DNA from: JAEUKA01 sp044228505
Lineage (GTDB): Bacteria > Myxococcota_A > Polyangia > Palsa-1104 > JAEUJZ01
Assembly (NCBI GenBank): GCA_044228505.1
Contig: JBGAUT010000002.1
Coordinates: 186,001-250,000, forward strand
Direction of reading: 5' to 3'
DNA: 64,000 bases
Part shown: piece after piece, positions 15,106 to 23,314 of the stretch
Layout of the letters: every line of letters begins with the position of its first letter
How positions within the stretch are numbered: position 1 is the first letter of the stretch
Program-made: the position numbers and the translations under genes
The notes under the pieces: model-generated
The model's database searches: none
Told to the model about the DNA's origin: nothing
The model's input: the letters and a program-made list of their open reading frames with translations, nothing else

Positions 15106-15807
15106 ATGGCCGACGAGAAGAAAAAAGAAGCTGCAAAGCCAGCCAAGCCTGCTACGGCAACTGGCGCTAACAAAGGCGGCGGAAGCAAGGCAGCCGGTGG
15201 GCGTAGGTCCGCAGAAAAAGGCAGCAGGACGGAGACCGCCCCTGGTCCCGAGATCAAGCGAACTGCCCCTCCACGGTTGAGGACTCTTTATGAGAAGGAA
15301 GTCGTGCCGCGACTCCAAAAGGAGTTTGGCTACACGAACCTTAATCAGGTTCCGAAGGTAGTCAAAGTCTCTCTCAATATGGGCCTTGGTGAGGCGGTTG
15401 GTAATCCAAAAGTGATCGACTCGGCCATCGAAGAGTTGCGCTTGATTTCTGGCCAGTCTCCAGTTGTGACCAAGGCCAAGAAGTCCATCGCAACTTTCAA
15501 GCTGCGTGAAGGACAGAAGATTGGTGCGATGGTTACTCTTCGCCGCGAGCGGATGTGGGAGTTCTTCGATCGCTTCGTCAGTTTTGCGCTGCCTCGCGTT
15601 CGTGACTTCAAGGGTATCTCGCCCCGTTCGTTCGATGGCCGTGGTAACTTCTCCGTCGGCATTCGCGAGCAGATCATCTTTCCCGAGATCAACTACGACA
15701 AGATCGACAAGATCAAGGGCCTTAACATTTCCATCGTGACCACCGCACGCACCGACGAAGAGGGACGTGCTCTGCTGCGGTACCTTGGGATGCCTTTCAG
15801 GAGCTAA
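15106..15807 (+). CDS. rplE: 50S ribosomal protein L5 (uL5) with N-terminal extension
   Basis: L5 of the central protuberance, which binds 5S rRNA. 233 residues against about 180 in most bacteria. The excess is an N-terminal arm of about 50 residues, rich in Lys, Ala and Gly (opening MADEKKKEAAKPAKPATA), probably disordered and basic. The conserved core begins near RLRTLYEKEVVPRLQKEFGY and includes GKDFRGI-like RDFKGISPRSFDGRGNFSVG. ATG 15106 sits after a GAACGGAG context. The next in-frame methionine, NMGLG, is inside the conserved core, so the arm is probably real. rpsN starts one base after the stop. Confidence 0.94.
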   Translation: MADEKKKEAAKPAKPATATGANKGGGSKAAGGRRSAEKGSRTETAPGPEIKRTAPPRLRTLYEKEVVPRLQKEFGYTNLNQVPKVVKVSLNMGLGEAVGNPKVIDSAIEELRLISGQSPVVTKAKKSIATFKLREGQKIGAMVTLRRERMWEFFDRFVSFALPRVRDFKGISPRSFDGRGNFSVGIREQIIFPEINYDKIDKIKGLNISIVTTARTDEEGRALLRYLGMPFRS

Positions 15808-15808
15808 C

Positions 15809-16027
15809 ATGGCGCGTCTTTCCAAGGAATGGCGGGCAGAGAATGACGTCTTCAAGTTCAAGAAGACGGACAAGAACGGTAATGTCAGTTCGGTGCGACA
15901 GCGCAATCGTTGCCCGATCTGTGGCCGCCCGCGGGGCTTTATGAGGAAGTTCCGGCTTTGCAGGATTTGCTTCCGTAAGATGGCTCTGCGTGGTGAAATC
16001 CCCGGTGTTGTGAAGTCGAGCTGGTAA
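15809..16027 (+). CDS. rpsN: 30S ribosomal protein S14, zinc-binding type (uS14)
   Basis: S14 of the 30S head, zinc form. I start it at ATG 15809 (MARLSKEW, 72 residues), one base after the rplE stop. An upstream in-frame start lies inside rplE. Zinc ligands are C35, C38, C51 and C54 in CPIC...CRIC. The C-terminus GEIPGVVKSSW is the family hallmark. It is about ten residues longer than the usual 61-residue zinc type because of a charged N-terminal stretch. Confidence 0.94.
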   Translation: MARLSKEWRAENDVFKFKKTDKNGNVSSVRQRNRCPICGRPRGFMRKFRLCRICFRKMALRGEIPGVVKSSW

Positions 16028-16031
16028 ACAA

Positions 16032-16424
16032 ATGACGGATCCAATCGGTGATATGCTAACCAGAATCCGCAACGGCATCATGTCCCGCAAGGACAAGGTG
16101 GAGATGCCGGCCTCGAACCTCAAAGAGCGAGTGGCCGAGCTATTGCGGGACGAGGGATATGTAGACGCGGTGACTCGTAGTGAATCAGAAAAGGGAAGCG
16201 TGCTATGCGTTTCTCTTCGCTACGGGGCTGACAACCAGAGCGCAATTCAGACAGTCCGTCGGATTTCGCGTCCTGGCCAGCGTAAGTACGTCGGCAGCGA
16301 TAGCATTCCTAAGGTCCGTTCGGGCCTCGGGGTGTCGATTCTGTCGACTTCACGTGGCGTTATGACCGACCGCCAGGCGCGCAAGCTGGGCGTAGGCGGT
16401 GAGCTGCTCTGTGAGGTCTGGTAA
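16032..16424 (+). CDS. rpsH: 30S ribosomal protein S8 (uS8)
   Basis: S8, a primary 16S rRNA binder. 130 residues, normal. MTDPIGDMLTRIRNGIM at the N-terminus and SILSTSRGVMTDRQARK near the C-terminus are diagnostic. In E. coli S8 represses the spc operon at rplE. The stop overlaps the rplF start by one base. Confidence 0.98.
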   Translation: MTDPIGDMLTRIRNGIMSRKDKVEMPASNLKERVAELLRDEGYVDAVTRSESEKGSVLCVSLRYGADNQSAIQTVRRISRPGQRKYVGSDSIPKVRSGLGVSILSTSRGVMTDRQARKLGVGGELLCEVW

Positions 16425-16993
16425 TGTCTCGCATCGGGAGAATGCCGGTCGTTGTGCCGTCGGGTGTGAACGTGACCATCAAAGACTCGCTCATCACCGT
16501 TAAGGGACCGAAGGGCGAGCTCAAACGCAAGATCCCGGTCGGGGTCTCTGCAAAGCTGGAGGCGGGTCAACTTGTCGTTTCCCGCGCTGGTGATGGACGC
16601 GATGAGCGTTCCCGCCATGGTCTGCTACGGGCGCTAGTGGCTAATATGGTCAAGGGCGTCTCCGAGGGGTACACTCGGCAGCTTGAGATAAACGGTGTTG
16701 GTTATCGTGCTGAAGTGGCCGGCCCTAAGGTGAACCTTGTTGTTGGTCTTTCCCATCCGGTGGAGATAGTTCTTCCGGCTGGAGTTGCAGCCAAGAGCGA
16801 GAAGGCGAAGAGCACTGTTAATCCCGGTCAGGACGCGGTGATGCTGACCTTGACCGGAAGCGACAAGGAACTCATCGGCCAACTCGCATCGAAGATTCGC
16901 AGCACGCGTCCGCCGGAGCCTTACAAGGGCAAGGGCATCAAGTACTTTGAGGAAAAGCTCAAGCGCAAGGTCGGCAAGACCGGAGCGAGCTAA
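16424..16993 (+). CDS. rplF: 50S ribosomal protein L6 (uL6)
   Basis: L6 near the factor-binding site. 189 residues, slightly long. MSRIGRMPVVVPSGVNV opens the protein. The signature in the second domain reads RSTRPPEPYKGKGIKYFEEK. The start overlaps the rpsH stop, and rplR follows after 18 bases. Confidence 0.97.
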   Translation: MSRIGRMPVVVPSGVNVTIKDSLITVKGPKGELKRKIPVGVSAKLEAGQLVVSRAGDGRDERSRHGLLRALVANMVKGVSEGYTRQLEINGVGYRAEVAGPKVNLVVGLSHPVEIVLPAGVAAKSEKAKSTVNPGQDAVMLTLTGSDKELIGQLASKIRSTRPPEPYKGKGIKYFEEKLKRKVGKTGAS

Positions 16994-17011
16994 CCGGGCT
17001 CGGGTGAAATC

Positions 17012-17380
17012 ATGGCTACGAAGGAAAACGCACGCCTCAAGCGGAAGCAGTCCATCCGCAAGCGAATCTCGGGCTCGGTCGAGCGTCCGCGGCTGTCCGT
17101 GTATCGTTCGACGCAGCATATCTACGTGCAGGTCATCGATGACTCCGAAGATGCGAAGAGCAATACTCTGGTCGCATCCTCGAGCCTGGACCCCGCCATT
17201 CTTGAATCCCTGAAAGGGATGAAGAAGCGAGATCAGGCCAAGCAGGTTGGCAAAAAAATTGCCGAGCTGTGTCTGGCCAAAGGCATCGATAAGGTCGTCT
17301 TCGACCGTAACGGCTTTATTTACCACGGTCGCGTCTCTGCTTTGGCAGAGGGAGCGCGCGAGGGTGGCCTCAAGTTCTAG
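17012..17380 (+). CDS. rplR: 50S ribosomal protein L18 (uL18)
   Basis: L18, which binds 5S rRNA. 122 residues, normal. RPRLSVYRSTQHIYVQVIDD and the C-terminal DRNGFIYHGRVSALAEGARE are family signatures. It precedes rpsE by nine bases, in the usual spc order. Confidence 0.97.
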   Translation: MATKENARLKRKQSIRKRISGSVERPRLSVYRSTQHIYVQVIDDSEDAKSNTLVASSSLDPAILESLKGMKKRDQAKQVGKKIAELCLAKGIDKVVFDRNGFIYHGRVSALAEGAREGGLKF

Positions 17381-17389
17381 GAGTCAGTC

Positions 17390-17890
17390 GTGGCGATCAA
17401 CGTGAATGAGGTCGGCGAGCTCAAGGACCGTGTTGTTTACATCAACCGCGTCGCCAAAGTGGTTAAGGGCGGTCGTCGGTTTAGCTTTTCTGCACTGGTC
17501 GTGGTTGGTGATGAGAATGGTCACGTCGGTGCTGGTCTTGGGAAAGCCAATGAGGTTCCCGAGGCCATTCGTAAGGCAACCGACCAAGCCAAGAAGAACC
17601 TTTTCAAGATTCCTCTCAAGGATGGCCGTACTATCCCACATGAGGCGCTTGGAATCTTCGGGGCTGGCAAGGTGCTGATTCGTCCGGCTTCTCCTGGTAC
17701 GGGGGTCATCGCTGGTGGCGCAGCCCGTGCCATCGTCGAAGTCGCGGGTATCAAGGACATTCTGACCAAGAGCATCGGAACGTCGAATCCGCACAACGTG
17801 ATTCACGCAACGGTCGAAGCGCTACAGCAACTCCGTGATCCTCACGAAGCTGCTCGTCGTCGCGGTAAGACTCTTGAAGAGATCCTGTAG
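17390..17890 (+). CDS. rpsE: 30S ribosomal protein S5 (uS5)
   Basis: S5, a proofreading-centre protein of the 30S subunit. 166 residues. The start is GTG 17390, preceded by AGGAG. The double-stranded RNA-binding N-terminal domain has DRVVYINRVAKVVKGGRRF. The second domain has GTGVIAGGAARAIVEVAGI. Normal in length and residues; followed closely by rpmD. Confidence 0.97.
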   Translation: MAINVNEVGELKDRVVYINRVAKVVKGGRRFSFSALVVVGDENGHVGAGLGKANEVPEAIRKATDQAKKNLFKIPLKDGRTIPHEALGIFGAGKVLIRPASPGTGVIAGGAARAIVEVAGIKDILTKSIGTSNPHNVIHATVEALQQLRDPHEAARRRGKTLEEIL

Positions 17891-17907
17891 CGCAGCGAGG
17901 AATTACG

Positions 17908-18093
17908 ATGGCGCTTAAACTAAAAGTTACGCTGGTTCGCAGTGCTATCAGCCGTCCCGAGGTTCAACGAAGGACGGTCGAAGCGATGGGGCTTACCAAG
18001 CTGAACAAATCGCGGGTGCTTCCCGACAACCTGGCTGTGCGCGGCATGATTCGAGCGGTCTCGCACTTGGTCCAAGTGGAAGTGGTTGAGTAG
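17908..18093 (+). CDS. rpmD: 50S ribosomal protein L30 (uL30)
   Basis: L30, a small 50S protein of 61 residues. LKVTLVRSAISRP followed by GLTKLNKSRVLPDN is typical. GAGGAA precedes the ATG. It sits between rpsE and rplO, as expected for the spc cluster. Confidence 0.94.
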   Translation: MALKLKVTLVRSAISRPEVQRRTVEAMGLTKLNKSRVLPDNLAVRGMIRAVSHLVQVEVVE

Positions 18094-18100
18094 GTTCGCC

Positions 18101-18595
18101 ATGGGAACTTCTTTACATACGCTAGCTCCCAATCCCGGTGCCAACCGTCCGAAGAAGCGCCTTGGTCGTGGTCATGGCTCGGGTCTTCACAAGACCTCGG
18201 GCAAAGGAACCAAAGGCCAGAAGGCGCGTACGGGTCACCACGGGATTCCCAAGCCTGGCTTCGAAGGCGGTCAGACAGCGATGGCTCGTCGACTTCCCAA
18301 GCGCGGCTTCAACAATCCTTTCCGTAAGGACATCTTCGCGGTCAATCTTGGAGACATTGCCTCTCGATTCGAGAAGGCGGGTACCGTGGTTGGCATTGAC
18401 GAACTGAAGAGCGTTGGCTTGGTACCTCGTTCCGCCAAGTTGGTGAAGATCCTTGGCGAAGTACGTGAAGGCCAAAATCTTGCAGAGAAGCTGACCGTCA
18501 GCGCGCATTATTTTTCGGCCTCCGCTAAGGAGAAGCTCCTCGCAGTGAAGGGCTCCTTCCAAGAAGTTGCGCTTCGGGCCAAGGCCAGCGCCTAG
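18101..18595 (+). CDS. rplO: 50S ribosomal protein L15 (uL15)
   Basis: L15, an assembly protein of the 50S subunit. 164 residues from ATG 18101. A TTG at 18086 would overlap the rpmD stop and adds nothing conserved. The glycine-rich arm GRGHGSGLHKTSGKGTKGQ and GGQTAMARRLPKRGF are diagnostic. Spacing to secY is 45 bases. Confidence 0.96.
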   Translation: MGTSLHTLAPNPGANRPKKRLGRGHGSGLHKTSGKGTKGQKARTGHHGIPKPGFEGGQTAMARRLPKRGFNNPFRKDIFAVNLGDIASRFEKAGTVVGIDELKSVGLVPRSAKLVKILGEVREGQNLAEKLTVSAHYFSASAKEKLLAVKGSFQEVALRAKASA

Positions 18596-18640
18596 TAGCC
18601 ACAAGCTCGCTCGTCGCGCTGACCCGCAGAAAGCAGAGAC

Positions 18641-19969
18641 ATGGCGTCCAGTATCGCCAACATCGCCAAGATTCCGGAACTCAGGAGGCGCATTCTTCTG
18701 ACTCTGGTGCTCCTTGCGGTTTACCGTGTAGGAGTGTTCGTGTCGGTTCCTGGTGTGAACCGTCAAGTCATGAAGGACATGGTCAAGGCGGCCTCCGGGT
18801 CGTTTCTTGGTCTGTTCAATATGTTCTCTGGCGGCGCGCTGGAGCAGATGTCGATCTTTGCGTTGGGCATTATGCCCTACATCAGCGCGTCGATCATCTT
18901 GCAACTCCTCACGGTCGTGATTCCTGCACTTGATCGCTTGAACAAAGAGGGCGAGCAAGGTCGCAAGCAAATCAATCAGTACACGCGCTACGGAACCATC
19001 GTTATCTCGATGGTTCAAGCGTTCTTTATTGCGCGGTACTTGGAGTCTTCGAGTCGTACTCAGTTCGGCTCGGTGGTAGCCGATCCTGGTCTCGGCTTCG
19101 AGCTGCTGACGATGCTTACGCTGACAACGGGGACCGCGTTCATCATGTGGCTGGGCGAGCAGATCACGGAGCGGGGTATCGGTAACGGCATGTCGCTGAT
19201 TATCTTTGCCGGCATCGTCGCTCGCTTTCCTGATGCGTTGGTTCAGTTGCTCCAGAAGTCTTCTGGACAAGGAGACATGACGGTCTTCGACTTGCTTGTG
19301 ATTACTGGTATTGTCGTCGCCGTCATCGCTGCAATCATCTTCTTTGAGCGTGGATACCGTAAGATTCCGGTTCAGTATGCGAAACGTGTAGTGGGGCGGA
19401 AGGTTTATGGCGGGCAAAGTTCTCATCTGCCGCTCAAGATCAATGTTGCAGGCGTTATTCCTCCGATCTTTGCCTCTTCTATCTTGCTGTTTCCGGCGCA
19501 GTTGGCTGGCTTCGTTCAGTCGTCCTGGATGCAACGTGCAGCAGATGTGCTGAATCCTGGCGATTGGCGTTACAATACGCTCTACGTCGGGCTGATCATC
19601 TTCTTCTGTTACTTCTACACGGCGGTCACCTTCAACCCGGTTGATATTGCCGATAACATGAAAAAGTACGGCGGGTTCATTCCGGGCATTCGTCCGGGCA
19701 AGAAGACCGCTGAGTACATCGACCGAGTGCTGACACGTCTCACGTTGGGCGGGGCTCTGTATATCTCGGCGGTGTGCGTTCTTCCGACGTTCCTTCAGCA
19801 GAAGTTCAAGGTACCGTTCTACTTTGGAGGTACCTCACTGCTGATTGTCGTCGGCGTTGCGCTCGATACGGTACAGCAAATCGAGAGCCACCTCATTACC
19901 CGCAACTACGAGAACGTCACGGGTCCGAAAGGTCCGCGGATTCGGGGTCGTATCCCGCGGGCTCGCTAA
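18641..19969 (+). CDS. secY: Preprotein translocase subunit SecY
   Basis: Central pore subunit of the SecYEG translocon in the inner membrane. 442 residues, normal. About ten hydrophobic segments are visible. Signatures include VFVSVPGVNRQ early, GIMPYISASIILQLL in TM2, and the cytoplasmic loop RGYRKIPVQYAKRVVGRK. The C-terminus GPRIRGRIPRAR is basic, as usual. It lies between rplO and adk, the classic spc order, so the translocon is co-expressed with ribosomes. Confidence 0.98.
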   Translation: MASSIANIAKIPELRRRILLTLVLLAVYRVGVFVSVPGVNRQVMKDMVKAASGSFLGLFNMFSGGALEQMSIFALGIMPYISASIILQLLTVVIPALDRLNKEGEQGRKQINQYTRYGTIVISMVQAFFIARYLESSSRTQFGSVVADPGLGFELLTMLTLTTGTAFIMWLGEQITERGIGNGMSLIIFAGIVARFPDALVQLLQKSSGQGDMTVFDLLVITGIVVAVIAAIIFFERGYRKIPVQYAKRVVGRKVYGGQSSHLPLKINVAGVIPPIFASSILLFPAQLAGFVQSSWMQRAADVLNPGDWRYNTLYVGLIIFFCYFYTAVTFNPVDIADNMKKYGGFIPGIRPGKKTAEYIDRVLTRLTLGGALYISAVCVLPTFLQQKFKVPFYFGGTSLLIVVGVALDTVQQIESHLITRNYENVTGPKGPRIRGRIPRAR

Positions 19970-20001
19970 GAGCGAACAGCTCATTGCAGCAAGAGGTGAC
20001 G

Positions 20002-20655
20002 ATGCCACAGTATATCTATTTGCTGGGAGCTCCAGGGGCAGGGAAGGGTACTCAAGCTCAGCTTTTGTCTGAATCGCTTGGTGTGCCTCAGCTCTCCACT
20101 GGCGAGATGCTTCGTACCGCACGTATCGAGGGGAGTGACCTCGGCCAGCGAGTTGCCGCGATTATGGATTCGGGGAAGCTGGTTTCCGATGAGATTGTCA
20201 TTGAACTAGTGGGTCAGCGACTTTCTCGTGCGGATCACCAGAATGGGGTCATTCTGGATGGCTTTCCGCGGACGATTGCCCAGGCAGAGTCTCTTGACGC
20301 GCTGTTTGCTCGGACTGGTCGTCCGGCACTCAAGGTAATCGCGATTGATGTTCCTTCGGAGGAGATCCGTCGACGGTTGCAAGGGCGTCGTTGGTGTACT
20401 CGGTGCAAGAAAACGTATCACGTATCCGATAACCCGCCGCCGCCGGGCGAAAGCTGCGAAGCGGGAGGGTTCTGCCAGCTTGAGGTTAGGTCTGATGACA
20501 AGCCGGAGGCTGTCGAAAAACGGCTTCAGACCTACGCAGAGCAGACAGCACCTCTCCGGGCCTATTATCAGGCCAAAGGCACGTTTTTCACCGTCAATGG
20601 GACCGGTAAGATCGGTGATATTTTTTCCGCAGTGATGGCTTGCCTCTCGAACTGA
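20002..20655 (+). CDS. adk: Adenylate kinase
   Basis: Interconverts ATP + AMP and 2 ADP in the cytoplasm. 217 residues, long (LID-containing) form. The start is ATG 20002, where the family N-terminus MPQYIYLLGAPGAGKGTQ begins; the open frame upstream lies inside secY. Walker A GAPGAGKGT is at residues 9-17. DGFPRT and the AMP-binding region are intact. The LID carries a CTRC pair and a second pair spaced C-x5-C, wider than the classical C-x2-C, so zinc binding is likely but not certain. secY-adk-map is the usual order. Confidence 0.96.
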   Translation: MPQYIYLLGAPGAGKGTQAQLLSESLGVPQLSTGEMLRTARIEGSDLGQRVAAIMDSGKLVSDEIVIELVGQRLSRADHQNGVILDGFPRTIAQAESLDALFARTGRPALKVIAIDVPSEEIRRRLQGRRWCTRCKKTYHVSDNPPPPGESCEAGGFCQLEVRSDDKPEAVEKRLQTYAEQTAPLRAYYQAKGTFFTVNGTGKIGDIFSAVMACLSN

Positions 20656-20689
20656 GTGGCTACCGAGCGCGTCGCGACCAGTTTATGCG

Positions 20690-21448
20690 ATGAAGATATT
20701 CTTCAAGACCAAGTCCGAAGTGGACAAGATGCGCGAAGCGAACCAGGTGGTGAGCGACGTGCTGGATTTGGTCGCGGAGAACTGTCGACCGGGTGTGAGT
20801 ACGGCCGAGCTTAATGAAGTTGCAGATCGTGCCTTGAAGAAGGCCGGGACTACCTCGGCGTTTTTAGGGTATAGTCGGCCTCCGTACCCTGCTGTGATTT
20901 GTACCTCGATCAATGAGGTCGTGGTTCACGGGATTCCACGTCGGGATGCCGTTCTCAAGTCTGGTGACATCATCGGGATCGATTTCGGTGTGTTTAAGAA
21001 CGGCTTCTGTGGAGATTCCGCTCGAACGGTCATGGTCGGCGATGTCACTCCCGAAGCGCGTAAGTTGGTGTTGTCGACTCGGGAAGCACTCCGTTTGGCG
21101 ATTGAACGGTGTGTTCCTGGCAATCGGCTGCAGGACATTGGCTGGGCAGTACAGTCATTTGTGGAACCGCTTGGCTTCTCTGTCGTGCGAAAGTTTGTGG
21201 GTCACGGAATCGGTAGAGCGATGCATGAAGATCCGCAGGTTCCGAATTACGGAGAGCCAAACAAAGGACTGCGATTGAAGGAAGGGATGGTCTTGGCGAT
21301 CGAGCCAATGATCAACGCTGGAGGTTATGACATCGATGTTTTGGACGATGGCTGGACAGCCGTTACCAAGGACGGATCGTTGTCTGCTCATTTCGAGCAC
21401 TCCATTGCGATCACCGAAAATGGACCAGAGCTGCTGAGTCGCTGGTGA
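20690..21448 (+). CDS. map: Methionine aminopeptidase, type I
   Basis: Removes N-terminal methionine from nascent proteins. 252 residues, normal. Metal and catalytic residues are visible: H80 (VVVHGIP), D98 (IDFG), D109 (GDSART), the GHGIG histidine, the Glu in AIEPMI and the Glu in FEHSIAIT. It follows adk by 34 bases. In many genomes infA comes next; here the next gene is rpmJ after 124 bases. Confidence 0.97.
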   Translation: MKIFFKTKSEVDKMREANQVVSDVLDLVAENCRPGVSTAELNEVADRALKKAGTTSAFLGYSRPPYPAVICTSINEVVVHGIPRRDAVLKSGDIIGIDFGVFKNGFCGDSARTVMVGDVTPEARKLVLSTREALRLAIERCVPGNRLQDIGWAVQSFVEPLGFSVVRKFVGHGIGRAMHEDPQVPNYGEPNKGLRLKEGMVLAIEPMINAGGYDIDVLDDGWTAVTKDGSLSAHFEHSIAITENGPELLSRW

Positions 21449-21479
21449 TCCTTCGTCGGAGAAGTACCAATTAGCGTAA

Positions 21480-21521
21480 GATTGCATTTTTCTTGCAATC
21501 ACGTAGATTTCGGGCTACACA
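21480..21521 (+). promoter_or_regulatory. Hairpin and possible promoter upstream of rpmJ
   Basis: GATTGCA at 21480-21486 and TGCAATC at 21494-21500 form a perfect seven-pair stem with a T-rich loop. A weak promoter overlaps it: TTGCAA at 21493-21498, 17 bases, TACACA at 21516-21521. The element lies where the alpha cluster (rpmJ to rplQ) begins and infA is missing. It may drive or control that cluster. Confidence 0.35.
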
Positions 21522-21572
21522 AGGCCCCCTAGGTCGCGACCCTTGCTCTCGGTCGCGTCGGAGATAAAGACG

Positions 21573-21686
21573 ATGAAAGTCAGAGCGTCGGTCAAAAAGA
21601 TCTGTGAGAAGTGCAAAGTCGTGCGTCGCAAAGGCGTCGTGCGAGTGATTTGTGAGAACACGCGCCACAAGCAGCGTCAAGGCTAA
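21573..21686 (+). CDS. rpmJ: 50S ribosomal protein L36 (bL36), zinc type
   Basis: The smallest ribosomal protein, 37 residues (MKVRASVKKICEKC to the terminal RHKQRQG). Zinc ligands C11, C14, C27 and H32 are all present. It starts at ATG 21573 and stops at TAA 21684-21686. It sits between map and rpsM, its standard place. Confidence 0.96.
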   Translation: MKVRASVKKICEKCKVVRRKGVVRVICENTRHKQRQG

Positions 21687-21708
21687 ACGATAGGCAGAGG
21701 AACACGAT

Positions 21709-22089
21709 ATGGCTCGTATCGCTGGCGTAGACCTTCCGCGAAATAAGCGGATGGAGATCGCACTGACGTATATTTACGGCATTGGCAAGGTTCTCTCGGT
21801 TGAGATCCTGAACCGTGCCGGCGTCGCTCTGGACAAACGCTCGGACGATCTTGAGGAATCAGAGATCCGCAAGATCCGTGATGTCATCGAAGCAGACTTC
21901 AAGGTTGAAGGTGATCTGCGGCGCGAGGTGTCAATGAACATCAAGCGTCTCATGGATCTTGGCTGCTACCGAGGACTACGTCACCGTCGTGGACTTCCAG
22001 TGCGAGGCCAGCGTACCCACACGAACGCTCGTACTCGTAAGGGTCCGCGCAAGGGCGGTCTGGCTCGTAAGAAGCCGGCAGGAGCGTAA
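21709..22089 (+). CDS. rpsM: 30S ribosomal protein S13 (uS13)
   Basis: S13 of the 30S head, forming inter-subunit bridges. 126 residues. MARIAGVDLPRNKRMEIALT and the C-terminal GLPVRGQRTHTNARTRKGPR are diagnostic. AGAGGAA precedes the ATG. rpsK starts ten bases after the stop. Confidence 0.98.
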   Translation: MARIAGVDLPRNKRMEIALTYIYGIGKVLSVEILNRAGVALDKRSDDLEESEIRKIRDVIEADFKVEGDLRREVSMNIKRLMDLGCYRGLRHRRGLPVRGQRTHTNARTRKGPRKGGLARKKPAGA

Positions 22090-22098
22090 GGGATTACC

Positions 22099-22488
22099 AT
22101 GTCGCAGCCAAAGAGCAAGGTTAAGAAGAAGGTCAAGAAGAACGTCCAGAGTGGCGTTGCTCATATCCAGTCGACCTTCAATAACACCATTGTGACCATC
22201 ACCGACGTCTCGGGGAATGTGATCTCTTGGTCGTCGGCTGGTGTTCGTGGTTTTAAGGGGTCGCGTAAGTCCACCCCGTTCGCCGCCCAACTTGCTGCAG
22301 AGGATGCGGCCAAGAAGGCGATCGAACACGGAATGCGAACCGTATCTGTGTACGTGAACGGTCCGGGTGCTGGACGCGAGTCCGCGTTGCGGGCTCTGCA
22401 GTCTGCTGGCTTCCGGGTCAGCCTGATTCGCGACATCACGCCGATTCCACACAACGGCTGTCGGCCTCCGAAGCGTCGTCGAGTCTAG
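22099..22488 (+). CDS. rpsK: 30S ribosomal protein S11 (uS11)
   Basis: S11 of the 30S platform. 129 residues. The basic Lys-rich N-terminal arm precedes STFNNTIVTITDVSGNVISW. The C-terminus has RDITPIPHNGCRPPKRRRV. A 166-base gap follows before rpsD, long for this operon. Confidence 0.98.
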   Translation: MSQPKSKVKKKVKKNVQSGVAHIQSTFNNTIVTITDVSGNVISWSSAGVRGFKGSRKSTPFAAQLAAEDAAKKAIEHGMRTVSVYVNGPGAGRESALRALQSAGFRVSLIRDITPIPHNGCRPPKRRRV

Positions 22489-22654
22489 TCCTAAGTACGG
22501 TCGGCAGTGGCTCCGGATCGCCCCTCGCAACTGCAGCGGATGGATGTTCAGAAGTTTTTCCCTCTGCAGAGTGAGAATCAGCGCCGGAACCGGCAGCCCG
22601 AGAGGCGGCAACTGCAGGCGATAACGAAAGCGACATCTGGAAGAAGAGAGAACA
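22489..22654 (+). promoter_or_regulatory. Leader region upstream of rpsD
   Basis: A 166-base non-coding stretch. It has a compact hairpin at 22583-22594 (GCCGG facing CCGGC). The ten-base word GCAACTGCAG occurs twice, near 22527 and 22607, and CTGCAG a third time near 22564. S4 is an autoregulator in several bacteria, so an S4-binding leader is plausible. No clear promoter hexamers were found. Confidence 0.35.
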
Positions 22655-23290
22655 ATGGCTCGGTACATCGGCCCTGTTTGTCGGCTCTGCCGACGCGAGG
22701 ATATGAAGCTGTTTCTGAAGGGAGACCGCTGCTACACTGAAAAGTGTGGTCAGGAGCGTCGTGCTTATGCTCCGGGACAGCACGGTCAGAATAGTCGGCG
22801 TCGTAATAAGACCTCCGACTACGGCGAGCAGCTTCGCGAGAAACAGAAGGTGAAGCGCATTTACGGTATCGCTGAGCGCCAGTTTCGCGGCTATTACTTC
22901 CGTGCGAACCGGATGAAGGGCGTAACCGGTGAGAATCTTCTGATGCTCCTCGAACGTCGTCTGGATAACGTCGTCTACCGTCTTGGCTTTGCAAGTGACC
23001 ACGCCGAGGCGCGTCAGCTTGTGCGCCACGGACACTTCTTGGTGAATGGTTCACGCGTCAACATTCCTTCGTACTTGGTCAAAGCCAATGACGAGGTTCT
23101 GGTTCGCGAGAGCAGCAAGAAGGTCAAGCGGATCGGCGAGAGCCTGTCAGCCGTCGACCGGCGCGGTGTGCCGCAGTGGCTCGAAGTTGACAAAGACAAC
23201 TTCCGAGGGAAGGTGAAGTCTCTGCCAGCGCGTGAAGACTTTACGATGCCGATCCGTGAGCAACTGATCGTCGAGCTTTACTCGAAGTAA
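22655..23290 (+). CDS. rpsD: 30S ribosomal protein S4 (uS4), zinc type
   Basis: S4, a primary 16S rRNA binder. 211 residues. N-terminal zinc ligands C9, C12, C26 and C31 identify the zinc form. The S4 RNA-binding domain carries ERRLDNVVYRLGFA and ARQLVRHGHFLVNG. AAGAAGAGAG precedes the ATG. rpoA follows, the standard alpha-operon order. Confidence 0.97.
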   Translation: MARYIGPVCRLCRREDMKLFLKGDRCYTEKCGQERRAYAPGQHGQNSRRRNKTSDYGEQLREKQKVKRIYGIAERQFRGYYFRANRMKGVTGENLLMLLERRLDNVVYRLGFASDHAEARQLVRHGHFLVNGSRVNIPSYLVKANDEVLVRESSKKVKRIGESLSAVDRRGVPQWLEVDKDNFRGKVKSLPAREDFTMPIREQLIVELYSK

Positions 23291-23314
23291 TCGCTCTTCT
23301 TGGAGACAAGCAAG

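Noticed and set aside
14806..16044. A 412-codon open frame antisense to rplX, rplE and rpsN
   Set aside because: It lies entirely opposite three well-conserved ribosomal genes and has no recognisable domain; codon bias of the sense genes explains it.
18122..19534. A 470-codon open frame antisense to rplO and secY
   Set aside because: Shadow of conserved genes; composition is Arg/Asp/His-rich and carries no motif.
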